This document shows, piece by piece, positions 11,048 through 19,815 of a stretch of DNA of 64,000 nucleotides (position 1 is the first letter of the stretch; each line of letters begins with the position of its first letter). Made by a program: the position numbers and the translations under genes. The notes under the pieces were generated by a model that made no database searches, was not told where the DNA came from, and worked only from the letters and a program-made list of their open reading frames with translations. The DNA is from Sisyra terminalis (taxonomy: Eukaryota > Arthropoda > Insecta > Neuroptera > Sisyridae): NCBI GenBank assembly GCA_958496175.1, contig OY292280.1:21824001-21888000 (forward strand), in the 5' to 3' direction.

Positions 11048-11429
11048 GCCATATGAAGGATATCCGTAGATGGTGTCCGGTCGCTGCTTATTGCTTAAAT
11101 ACATTTCTTACAGTAGTATCTAGCTACTCGAGGACCAATCTTTAAATGGAGTCATCAAAAAATGAACAAGACCTAACATTTAATTATTTATGTCAATAGG
11201 AAATGAGGATTGTTTTCTGATAAATTTGTACAGTACCTGCAGCATTTCTTCGGACGTTTTCCAGATGATTTTCTGAAAAATAAACGATGGTAAGTGCAAG
11301 TGTTTTATTCCTGTAAAAAGTTGTTACTTTCAATTCGAAAAGGTTTGCAACTACCTTTGGGGCATAGACGGTATAGACCCAAAGAATAATAAGTGTCAAT
11401 TTCACCAAACAATCGTTCCTATTCATAGT

Positions 11430-11740
11430 AGGTAAGTTTTATTCCGTTTTCACCGGAAAATATGCAGATTTCTGCTACTTTCCGGAACGATTTACTGGAC
11501 GGCTATGCTGGAACCGGAGGTTTCGAATTCGATTGGCGAATGAGCCCAATATGTTTTGCTACCATAATAATTGGTTTTAATTTCTTTTAACTTACGTTGG
11601 CTCACATTATCACTTAATAACATGAACCCTCGTTTCCGAATTTTAGCACCATGTGTTCAATCGATCAACGATAGCCTTCGACATTTGGAAATGATTGATT
11701 GATCGATCGATGATTTACCTATATGTTTTTCCAATTAAAT
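11430..11740. other. Unique spacer between arms A and B
   Basis: No gene is seen here. It holds a short CCGGAA-rich segment (11,450-11,520) upstream of the candidate signal-peptide exon and a run of overlapping ATTGATCGATCGATGAT palindromic strings near 11,690-11,715. Confidence 0.5.
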
Positions 11741-11744
11741 CATG

Positions 11745-12205
11745 GTTAAGGATGATTTAATCTTTAATATTCAACTCAATTTTGGCGAAACAAAACATCC
11801 CTTATATCCTTTTTATGCACTCGAAAATTGTCCTTTTTGAAACTTTGAAACGATATTGCGGGTGTCCTGTGGCACACAGGATAAAAATTTTTTCACTCCA
11901 CATCTCACGTAAGGACATTGTTTAATAATCCGTTGCGAAAATTAGCTGTTATAAGGAAAAGTCACCCCTCAAAAATGACCTTTTTTCAAGCCAATTTGGT
12001 GCAAGGGTTTTCACCTCCTTAATTTCCCAATTTAATTTTCCAAGGATCTAGTGAACCAATGCTTATGATTTTTTGCATCATGGTTAAGGATGATTTAATC
12101 TTTAATATTCAACTCAATTTTGGCAAAACAAAACATCCCTTATATCCTTTTTAAGCACTCGAAAATTGTCCTTTTTGAAAATTTGAATCGATATTGCGAT
12201 ATTGG
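11745..12205 (-). repeat. Decayed satellite monomers in reverse orientation
   Basis: About 1.4 monomers of the 338-bp satellite, inverted relative to the flanking arrays and clearly diverged. Recognisable blocks are CATCCCTTATATCCTTTTTA, GAAAATTGTCCTTTTTGAAA and CGATATTGCGGGTGTCCTGT. The string CGATATTGCG occurs at 11,851 and again at 12,189, exactly 338 bp apart. Insert 2 has only one of these repeats (42,965-43,110). Confidence 0.85.
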
Positions 12206-12330
12206 TTCGAAAAAAACCTTTATTTAACGGTGTTACAGGCGATTGAAGATTGGATGGTTTTATGATTTTTTCTGCCACATGGATTGTCGATTTCATCTCT
12301 TAAACGAGCTTTGTTTTCGAAATAATTAGC
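12190..12330 (-). repeat. Recurrent dispersed module, copy 2 (inverted)
   Basis: Read on the minus strand it has CGAAAACAAAGCTCGTTTAA followed by GAGATGAAATCGACAATCC and GTGGCAG, matching the module at 19,680-19,815. It abuts the decayed satellite, and one open frame (12,296-12,114 minus) runs from the module into satellite sequence. That continuity suggests an old junction between the two. Confidence 0.5.
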
Positions 12331-13194
12331 ACAGCTTGAATGGGAGGACTTAAACTTTCTGTTTGGATTTCTCCATTGTAAGTTTGTTCAATTTTTACCA
12401 GTTTCCATGTAGTCAATTGCATCTCTTATGTGTGAAAAATCAAAAGCAGTAAGTTCATAATTCAGTTTTTAAATTATTGTTTTTTTTTTCTAACAAATCT
12501 AATTTGTTGACAATTCGAATTGTTTAGAATTTTAAATTAAGACAACGCCAAAATGCATTCGACTTTTGTTGGAAGCTATGAGTACATCCACCTGACTCAT
12601 AGGTGGCACTAAAAACTTAAGGTGGTTCAATTGACATACTTGTCAAAAGTTCACACGTTGTAGCATAGATGGAGGTACGATACATGTCAATGTGACAGCT
12701 TATTTTTGAAAGTTATTAGTTCTTAATTGGCTTTAGTTTATCCAATTAAATTGAATATTTTATGTTATGGTTGTTTGAGCTGATGGCCAATGTTACATTT
12801 TAACTTCATAAAATCAGAATCGAATTAAATAAATGTGAAACAGATAATGTTTATTGTGAAATTGTAGGTATGGACGCAATGTTTATATGAGATTATATGT
12901 ACTTTCTGTTACTTTGGTAGATATTTTCCAACGTTTAACAAACTAATGAACGACAAAAATGTATTTTTAAAATATATTTAAAAATAATTCATTCAGAGAA
13001 GAATCTAATCAAATCATCTGTAAATGTAAGCCACTGGGAGTGCAGCTTAAGTATTGTGAATATCAGAAGAATATATCAATCCACGGGATAAACAGGAAGG
13101 TAATAAAAGATCAGGTTTTGATCACCGAATTAGGCATAATAGCGACTTAAACCATGGTTGTAATTGAAAGTCCTCCTCATGGAGAGCTGATTTT

Positions 13195-13315
13195 TGCAAT
13201 ACAGTTAAGAATGATTCAGTTTTAAATGGCAGCAATTTTCTGCGAAAGAAAACCATCTCTTATATCCTTTTTATGTACTTGAAAATTGTCCTCTTTGAAA
13301 CTTTGAAAAAACAGC
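13195..13315 (-). repeat. Decayed satellite fragment, arm B
   Basis: An inverted, diverged satellite piece: ACCATCTCTTATATCC, TTTTTATGTACTTGAAAATT and GTCCTCTTTGAAACTTTGAA correspond to the reverse complement of the array consensus around AAAAAGGACATAAGGGATG. Its mirror copy is at 17,945-18,085. Confidence 0.8.
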
Positions 13316-13487
13316 CCTTATCAGGAAAAGCAATCTTGCAATTTTGTTAATAAATGCAGAAGTTTAGCAACCATTGTTTCATTATGGAAATTATGTAAAT
13401 GGGCTGCGCCATATGTTCCCCAGTATTCAAGTTAATGTCCCTAGAAAGTATAGTTTGTTTAAATATTAATGAAATATATTTTAACAG

Positions 13488-13733
13488 ATCCATACCAAGA
13501 CATACTAAGAATCTGAGGCCCAAGACATTGTTTTTGCGCTGAAGAAAGTATCATCATTTTGGGAGATAAATGATTGGTAAGTCGCTGTACTTTTGAGACC
13601 TCCAAATATTTTATTATTGATTTTTGATTATTTATTGATCTTTTCGTTCCAGAAGAAGCTGACCGATGACAACGGAGAATTATTCATTGGAGTTGAGATG
13701 TTCATCATTTCCGAATGGACGTTTGAGGAATAA
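13488..13733 (+). pseudogene. Exon c/d fragment of the candidate gene, arm B
   Basis: Acceptor TTTTAACAG precedes an 89-nt exon-like segment (13,488-13,576) ending at GTAAGT. After a 76-nt intron ending in TTCGTTCCAG, exon d (13,653-13,733) encodes KKLTDDNGELFIGVEMFI then ISEWTFEE and stop. The 5' exons a and b are absent from this arm. Exon c carries a 7-nt length difference relative to arms A and D, so its frame differs. It is most likely a fragment. Confidence 0.35.
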
Positions 13734-14144
13734 ATGCGGATCTTTGGAGGATCATCCATCAAATTCATAAAGGATATCATTTCCACAATTGATATCTACC
13801 GAGAAGATCACTAATGGATTTACTACAACAATCTGTGCTGTAAATTGTGTTTTAATAATTCAGTGAATGTGAAGTTATAAAGTGGTTTAAGTGATAAAGT
13901 GGTTTAAGTGATAAATAGTGAAAATATCTGTAAATCAAGAAAATTTTACTAACTTTATATTTCTATATGATTTTAATAATTGATACTTTTACATAAATTA
14001 TATAAACTATTGTAATAATGGAAAAACTAATATTGTAACTTTTTATAAACTGTATTGATATTTAACATTAATAAATTTATTTTAATTGAATATATTTTTT
14101 CAATTCGATTTTCCGCACCCATCCTCTTGAATTTTATATTACAG

Positions 14145-14185
14145 AGTTAAGATACAAAGAAAAGTTAAGATAATGCAACGAAGAG
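14145..14185 (+). other. 41-nt exon-like segment, arm B
   Basis: Acceptor ATATTACAG and donor GTAAGTAAGG flank a 41-nt segment matching that of arm A. Both splice signals are kept in this inverted copy. Confidence 0.4.
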
Positions 14186-14537
14186 GTAAGTAAGGTAAAA
14201 TCAATGTTTTCGATAGATTATCGAATAATTCGATTAAGCCAATATCGAAAAATATCTCAACTTTTTGAAGTCCTAATCGATTTTATTTTATATATAAATT
14301 TTAATTTTCTGAAGAAACTCTTTTGAAATACAAATTTGTTTTTGTCGAAAAAAAGGATCAAGGATCTTAAAATGTTGCAATGTTTTTAGTAAAATTTTCC
14401 AACTTTAACATGGAGCAGCTATGGTTAAAAGGTTTTTGGAAAATTCCAACTCCTTCGATCGAATTTTTTTTTCAATTTTCCAAAAATCTCATAAGAATTG
14501 TTTATATATGAGTTTTAAGGTCATTTACATATATCAT

Positions 14538-14616
14538 CTGATAGCCGAGTCGTCTTGGTCGCCGTTGCTGTTGTTCGGAGTCGAGGTCCCTGGTTCGCAT
14601 CCCGATTGGTCCCGGA
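14538..14616 (+). ncRNA. tRNA-derived relic (type 1), arm B
   Basis: TAGCCGAGTCGTCTTGG (A-box-like) and GGTTCGCATCC (B-box-like) sit in the forward direction. It is the inverted equivalent of the relics at 9,522-9,604 and 16,673-16,754. Confidence 0.55.
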
Positions 14617-14812
14617 TTTTTATAATTTCTAATAATTGATTTCTCTTCCTTCAGTTTATAATATAACTAATTAACATTAATTCCTCATTCCAGACATTGT
14701 ATCATCGAAATATTCGATCGAACAGTTCCAACCTTTCGGGGTTCGAAATGATCGATCGATGATGCTATATATTTTTCATTTTATTTTTGCTCAATGGTTT
14801 AGTGACGTCACT

Positions 14813-14860
14813 CTTATCATATATATGACGTCACACATACGTCGCCACCCAATGACGTCA
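14813..14860. promoter_or_regulatory. CRE-type palindrome cluster, arm B
   Basis: Three perfect TGACGTCA palindromes at 14,813, 14,826 and 14,853, with the related half-site strings TACGTCGCC between them and TTACGTCACG downstream. This is the most compact cluster in insert 1. Confidence 0.5.
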
Positions 14861-14874
14861 TTCCCGAAAAATTA

Positions 14875-15063
14875 CCGAATTTTCGATTTTCGGGAAGTAG
14901 GACTCTGGGAATGGCTTAGTTACGTCACGGGAGGCCTAAAAAACATATCCTGAACTCAATTTTTTCGGTTTTTTTTTTTGGGGGGGGGACCTCGAATTTT
15001 CGAATTTAGTGAAATGGGATTTCGGGAATGGCTAAGTTACGCTCCGAGAAGCCTAAAAATCAT
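14875..15063 (+). repeat. Internal ~70-bp duplication with T/G tract, arm B
   Basis: Units 14,875-14,945 and 14,991-15,063 share CGAATTTTCGA, GGGAATGGCT(T/A)AGTTACG and GCCTAAAAA. Between them lies an eleven-T plus nine-G tract at 14,969-14,988, the reverse of the C/A tract of arm A. Confidence 0.75.
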
Positions 15064-15475
15064 TTTTAATTATACAATTTTTCATTTTTTTGGCGAAAAT
15101 TTTCCGGCAGAAATTCTGAAGAATCCCAAAAATAGGCCAAAATTGGCGATTTTTTTCACTTTTTCCAACTTCAATGCCATTTGTAGCGATAACTATCGAT
15201 CGTAGGTTAACGATAGTAGGCTCATTCGATAGCGCTTGAATTACTCTATCGATGGTATAAATTTGGTCCCGGAAAAGCTTAAGGGGAAAAACTTTTTTTT
15301 TTCTCTTCTGAGAAATTTTATTTCGTCGACCAAATGTACGTCGATTTTTTTCAAAAAAATGTTTGTCGAATTTCTCGATGAAATTCACACCATAGCTATA
15401 TTACGTTACGATCGAAACAAAAATCCAATAAAACCTAAAGTTTTCGATATCGTAAATGGTTTTTTCGATATTTAA
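15053..15475. other. Overlapping short open frames, outer arm B, probably not genes
   Basis: A 111-codon frame (15,388-15,053 minus) overlaps a 79-codon plus-strand frame (15,236-15,475). Both cross A/T-rich sequence, match nothing recognisable and are not conserved at the same length in the other modules. Confidence 0.15.
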
Positions 15476-15547
15476 AATTCACCTATTGTGCTAGCTAATG
15501 CTATTTAAATACAAATTTGTTTTCTTGAAAAAAAGGATCAAGGAACT

Positions 15548-15748
15548 AAAAAATTTCCAATGCGGTCTTACATCTTTTCCGATCGTAACATGGAGCTCCT
15601 ATGGTTAAAATTTTGCCGGAAAATTCCAATAAAATCTTTTGATCAAATGGTCACCAGAACGATTTTCATGGAATTTTCCGGAAAAAATTTAACCATAGGT
15701 GCTCCATGTTACGATCGGAAAAGATGTGAATCCACATTGGAAAACTTT
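15548..15748. repeat. Hairpin centre of the giant palindrome, insert 1
   Basis: The inner arms are 15,571-15,628 and 15,669-15,725, pairing CATCTTTTCCGATCGTAACA with its complement and CCTATGGTTAAA with TTTAACCATAGG. The 40-nt loop is 15,629-15,668. Homology continues outward into arms B and D without a break, so this is the axis of the whole inverted repeat. The left side has several more mismatches than the equivalent in insert 2. Confidence 0.9.
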
Positions 15749-16298
15749 TAGGTCCTTGATCCTTTTTTTAACAAAATAGATTTGTTTTTGAATAGCACAA
15801 TAAGAGAATATTAAATATCGAAAAAACCATTAACGATATCGAAAACTTTAGGTTTAATTGGATTTTTGTTTCGATCGTAACGTAATATAGCTATGGTGTG
15901 AATTTCATCGAGAAATTCGACAAACATTTTTTTGAAAAAAATCGACGTACATTTGGTCGACGAAATAAAATTTCTCAGGAGTAGAAAAAAAAAAAAAATT
16001 TCCCTTAAGCTTTTCCGGGACCAAATTTACACCCTCGATAGAGTAATTCAAGAGCTATCGAATGAGCCTATTATCGTTAACCTACGATCGATAGTTATCG
16101 CTACAAATGGCTTTAAAGTTGGAAAAAGTGAAAAAAATCGCCAATTTAGGCCTACTTTTGGGATTTTTTTGAAAACCGGCCCAAAAATTTTTCGCCAAAA
16201 AATGAAAAATTATATAATTAAAAATGATATTTAGGCTTCTCGGAGCGTAACTAAGCCATTCCCGAAATCCCATTTCACTAAATTCGAAAATTCGAGGT

Positions 16299-16318
16299 CC
16301 CCCCCCCAAAAAAAAAAA
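16299..16318. repeat. C9-A11 homopolymer tract, arm D
   Basis: Same position in the module as the tract in arm A, with a different length. Confidence 0.85.
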
Positions 16319-16426
16319 CCGAAAAAATTGACTTCAGGATATGTTTTTTAGGCCTCCCGTGACGTAACTAAGCCATTCCCAGAGTCCAACTTCCCGAAAA
16401 TCGAAAATTCGGTAATTTTTCGGGAA

Positions 16427-16484
16427 TGACGTCATTGGGTGGCGACGTATGTGTGACGTCATATATATGAAAAGAGTGACGTCA
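16427..16484. promoter_or_regulatory. CRE-type palindrome cluster, arm D
   Basis: TGACGTCA at 16,427, 16,454 and 16,477, all perfect. The middle one is the site mutated in arm A. Confidence 0.5.
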
Positions 16485-16672
16485 CAAAACCATTGAGCAA
16501 AAATAAAATGAAAAATATATAGCATCATCGATCGATCATTTCGAACCCCGAAAGGTTGGAACTGTTCGATCGAATATTTCGATGATACAATGTCTGGAAT
16601 GAGGAATTAATGTTAATTAGATATATTATAAGCTGTAAGGAATAGAAATCAATTATTAGAAATTATAAAACT

Positions 16673-16754
16673 CCGGGACCAATCGGGATGCGAACCAGGG
16701 ACCTCGACTCCGAACAACAGCAACGGCGACCAAGACGACTCGGCTATCAGATGA
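16673..16754 (-). ncRNA. tRNA-derived relic (type 1), arm D
   Basis: Minus-strand A-box-like TAGCCGAGTCGTCTTGG and B-box-like GGTTCGCATCC with the same spacing as the other type 1 relics. Confidence 0.55.
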
Positions 16755-17103
16755 TATATGTAAATGACCTTAAAACTCATACATAAACAATTCTTATGAG
16801 ATTTGTGGAAAATTGAAAAAAAATTTCGATCGAAGGAGTTGGAATTTTCCAAAAACCTTTTAACCATAGCTGCTCCATGTTAAAGTTGGAAAATTTTACT
16901 AAAAACATTGCAACATTTTAAGATCCTTGATCCTTTTTGTCGACAAAAACAAATTTGTATTTCAAAAGAGTTTCTTCAGAAAATTAAAATTTATATATAA
17001 TGAAAAATCGATAAGGACTTCAAAAAGTTGAGATATTTTTCGATATTGGCTTTATCGAATTATTCGATAATCTATCGAATAATATTAAACTTACCTTACT
17101 TAC

Positions 17104-17144
17104 CTCTTCGTTGCATTATCTTAACTTTTCTTTGTATCTTAACT
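17104..17144 (-). other. 41-nt exon-like segment, arm D
   Basis: A minus-strand acceptor (AAATTTCAG) and GTAAGTAAGG donor flank 41 nt, as in arms A and B. Confidence 0.4.
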
Positions 17145-17539
17145 CTGAAATTTAAAATTCAAGAGGATTGGTGCGGAAAAACGAATTGAAAAAATATATT
17201 CAATTAAAATAAATTTATTAATATTAAATATCAATTCAGTTTATAATAAATTATAATATTATTTTCTCCATTATTACAATAGTTTATATAATTTATGTAA
17301 AAGTATCAATTATTATAATCATATAGAAATATAAAGTTAATACAATTTTCTTGATTTTTCAGATATTTTCACTATTTATCACTTAAACCACTTTATCACT
17401 TCACATTCACTGAATTATTAAAACACAATTTACAGCACAGATTGTTGTAGTAAATCCATTAGTGATCTTTTTGGTAGATATCAATTGTGGAAATGAAATC
17501 CCACAGGAGTTTGCTTGATGATCCTCCAACGATCCACAT

Positions 17540-17778
17540 TTATTCCTCAAACGTCCATTTGGAAATGATGAACATCTCAACTCCAATGAATAATTCTCCG
17601 TTGTCATCGGTCAGCTTCTTCTGGAACGAAAAAATCAATAAATAATCAAAAATCAATAATAATATATTTGGAGGTCTCAAAAGTACAGCGACTTACCAAT
17701 CATTTATCTCCCAAAATGATGATACATTCTTCAGCGCAAAAACAATGTCTTGGTCCTTAGTTTCTTGGTAATTTGGAT
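17540..17778 (-). pseudogene. Exon c/d fragment of the candidate gene, arm D
   Basis: Exon c (17,778-17,697, 82 nt) reads PNYQETKDQDIVFALKNVSS then FWEIND in one open frame. Exon d (17,620-17,540) reads KKLTDDNGELFIGVEMFI then ISKWTFEE and stop. Splice signals are intact, but the two frames do not join: the two leftover bases TG plus the first A of exon d make a stop. Exons a and b are absent. The differences from arm A include several amino-acid changes. Confidence 0.35.
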
Positions 17779-17944
17779 CTGTAAAAATATATTTCATTAA
17801 TATTTAAACAAACTATACTTTCTAGGGACATTAACTTGAATACTGGGGAACATATGGCGCAGCCCATTTACATAATTTCCATAATGAAACAATGGTTGCT
17901 AAACTTCTGCATTTAATAACAAAGTTGCAAGATTGCTTTTCCTG

Positions 17945-18085
17945 ATAAGGGCTGTTTTTTCAAAGTTTCAAAAAGGACAATTTTCAAGTACATAAAAAGG
18001 ATATAAGAGATGGTTTTCTTTCGTAGAAAATTGCTGCCATTTAAAACTGACTCAATCTTAACTGTATTGCAAAAATCAGCTCTCC
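17945..18085 (+). repeat. Decayed satellite fragment, arm D
   Basis: Diverged forward satellite: CAAAGTTTCAAAAAGGACAA, AAAAAGGATATAAGAGATGG and CTTAACTGTATTGCAAAAAT follow the order of the array monomer. It mirrors the fragment in arm B. Confidence 0.8.
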
Positions 18086-18859
18086 ATGAGGAGGACTTTC
18101 AATTACAACCATGGTTAAAGTTGCTTTTATTCCTAATTCGGTGATCAAAACCTGATCTTTTATTATCTTCCTGTTTATCCCGTGGATTGAGATATTCTTC
18201 TGATATTCACAATACTTAAGCTGCACTCCCAGTGGCTTACATTTGCAGATTATTTGATTAGATTCTTCTCTGAATGAATTATTTTTGAATATATTTTAAA
18301 AATTCATTTTTGTCGTTCATTAGTTAGTTAAACGTTGGAAAATATCTACAAAAGTAACAGAAAGTACATATAACCTCATATAAACATTGCGCCCATACCG
18401 ACAATTTTACAATAAATATTACCTGTTTCACATTTATTTATTCGATTTTGATTTTATGAAGTTAAAATGTAACATTGGCCATCAGATCAAACAACCATAA
18501 CATTAAATATTAAATTTATTTGGATAAACTAAAGTCAATTATGAACTAATAACTTTCAAAAATTAGCTGTCGCATTGACATGTATCGTATCTCCACCTAT
18601 GCTAGAACGTGTGAACTCTTGACATGTATGTCAATTGAACCACCTTAAGTTTTTAGTGCCACCTGTGAGTCAGGTGGATGTACTCATAGCTTCCAACAAA
18701 ATACGAATCGCATTTTGGCGTTGTCTTAATTCAAAATTCTAAACAATTCGAATTGTCAATACATAAGAAATGTTAGAAATAAGCAATAAATTTAAAAATT
18801 AAATATAATTACTTACTGCTTTTGATTTTTCACACATAAGAGATGAAATTGAGTAGGAA

Positions 18860-19032
18860 ATTGAATATGAAATAAAGGCATGCCAATCGAAAACTTAAGT
18901 TCATCCGTACATGCTGGGCAAATTTTTCCGAAAACCAAGCTCGTTTAAGGGATGACCGCGGCAATTTGGTGACGTTATGGCATTATTTCTAGACTTAAAA
19001 AAATATAAATAAATTATAAAAAAAAAAATATG
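18860..19032. other. Right part of insert 1, dispersed-module remnant
   Basis: Contains ACATGCTGGGCAAATTTTTC at 18,909 and CGTTTAAGGGATGACC at 18,948, remnants of the module seen at 10,850 and 19,680. It also includes TGACGTTA-like and A/T-rich filler. No gene is seen. Confidence 0.45.
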
Positions 19033-19103
19033 ACATTTTCGAGGTTCGAACCCGGAGATTGTTGCTTTAGATTCTCTCAACATATCCACTCGGCTACAAC
19101 TGC
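19033..19103 (-). ncRNA. tRNA-Ser-like relic (type 2)
   Basis: On the minus strand GCAGTTGTAGCCGAGTGGAT closely resembles the 5' part of a eukaryotic tRNA-Ser. The B-box region CCGGGTTCGAACC follows after an anticodon and variable-arm-like stretch, and a run of nine or more T, a pol III terminator, lies about 10 nt past the end. The 3' acceptor strand does not pair with the 5' one, so it is a tRNA-Ser-derived relic or short SINE, not a confident tRNA gene. Confidence 0.55.
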
Positions 19104-19680
19104 ACGTGTTTGCATTAAATAAAAACTTATATATAAATATTTCTCAGATCACAAAATTCAATTTTCTTTCGGGATCGAAATATTTGAAATTTTCCAAAAC
19201 AAATTGAAGCCATAGCTGCTCCATAATACTTCCGGAAAATGTGTCAATATTCATAGTAACATTTTGATGTTTTTCCCCATTTTTTTCGATATTTAAAATT
19301 CTAAGAAACGGTAATGCATTGTTGTCGTATGAACAAATATGTTCTGCTCTTCTTTAAAGTAAATTAAAACCAACTATCAACTTTAAGAATTTAATTCCGC
19401 AAAAAGAAAACAAAATAAGTTTTCTCGTAAATTCCAATAAGATATTCAACTCTTTTGTTGTTGTTGTACTATATTTGTACAATAACATAGGAAATAATAT
19501 GAGAAATATCGTGAAAAATCATATAGTTTGGAAGGCAATCTGCTTACACCAATGTACAAACAAAATAAATGGTTGCATAAATGTTGCATTTAATAACATT
19601 TCTCGGGTAATTTTAGGGCTGCTTTATGGTTTAATTTGTAATTTGTATGGGTTATTTGAAATTTTTCATAAAAATATAAG
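19104..19680. other. Unique right part of insert 1
   Basis: A/T-rich sequence without a supported gene. Around 19,185-19,285 it has a diverged CCATAGCTGCTCC motif followed by CCGGAAAATG, resembling the palindrome-arm end motif. An 84-codon frame at 19,475-19,729 has a stop at the equivalent place in insert 2 (TGG AAG became TGG TAG) and is not supported. Confidence 0.5.
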
Positions 19681-19815
19681 TCCATCCGTACATGCTGTGC
19701 AAATTTTTCCGAAAACAAACCACATTTAAGGGATGAAATCGACAATCAAAGTGGCAGAAGAAATCATCTAACTTCAAGTGTTTGTAACGTCAAGGGATCA
19801 AATAAGGGATGGTTT
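19680..19815 (+). repeat. Recurrent dispersed module, copy 4
   Basis: ACATGCTGTGCAAATTTTTC, CATTTAAGGGATGAAATCGA and GGCAGAAGAAATCATC match the inverted copy at 12,190-12,330. It ends in CAAATAAGGGATGGTTTTC, where similarity to the satellite begins. Confidence 0.5.

Larger units (their letters stand above)
10405..11426 (-). pseudogene. Candidate micro-exon secreted-protein gene, frame not closed
   Basis: Read on the minus strand. Exon a (11,426-11,355) encodes 24 residues: MNRNDCLVK, then a hydrophobic stretch LTLIILWVYTVYA and PK, which resembles a signal peptide. Intron 11,354-11,273 has a GTAGTT donor and TTATTTTTCAG acceptor. Exon b (11,272-11,237, 36 nt) reads KIIWKTSEEMLQ in the same phase and ends in CAG/GTACTG. 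Exon c (10,635-10,554, 82 nt) lies after TTTTTACAG and ends at GTAAGT. Exon d (10,485-10,405) follows TTCGTTCCAG and reads KKLTDDNGELFIGVEMFI then ISEWTFEE and stop. Exon c has an open frame (PNYQETMDKDIVFALKNVSS), but it does not join exon d or exon b without a stop, so an unseen exon, a frameshift or pseudogene status is needed. No family is recognised. The exon and intron boundaries are seen; the gene itself is inferred. Confidence 0.35.
12420..15628 (+). repeat. Left arm (B) of the giant palindrome
   Basis: The inverted counterpart is 15,669 to about 18,860. Anchors pair across the centre: CATGGTTGTAATTGAAAG (13,155) with its complement near 18,100, ACCTGACTCATAGGTGGCAC (12,590) with the region near 18,660, and the tRNA-derived relics at 14,538 and 16,754. 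The arms are imperfect (substitutions and small indels) but collinear for over 3 kb. The inner part also repeats arm A. Confidence 0.85.
15669..18860 (-). repeat. Right arm (D) of the giant palindrome
   Basis: The mirror of arm B. Its first ~2.1 kb is also a direct repeat of arm A. It includes a type 1 tRNA relic, a CRE cluster, exon c/d-like segments and a decayed satellite fragment, in mirrored order to arm B. Confidence 0.85.

Noticed and set aside
14421..14639. 72-codon frame (MVKRFLENSN start) repeated in several arms
   Set aside because: Its 3' half is the tRNA-derived relic with A and B boxes read through as protein; it is not a coding sequence.
19475..19729. 84-codon plus-strand frame in the right part of insert 1
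   Set aside because: The equivalent in insert 2 has an in-frame TAG, and nothing else supports it.
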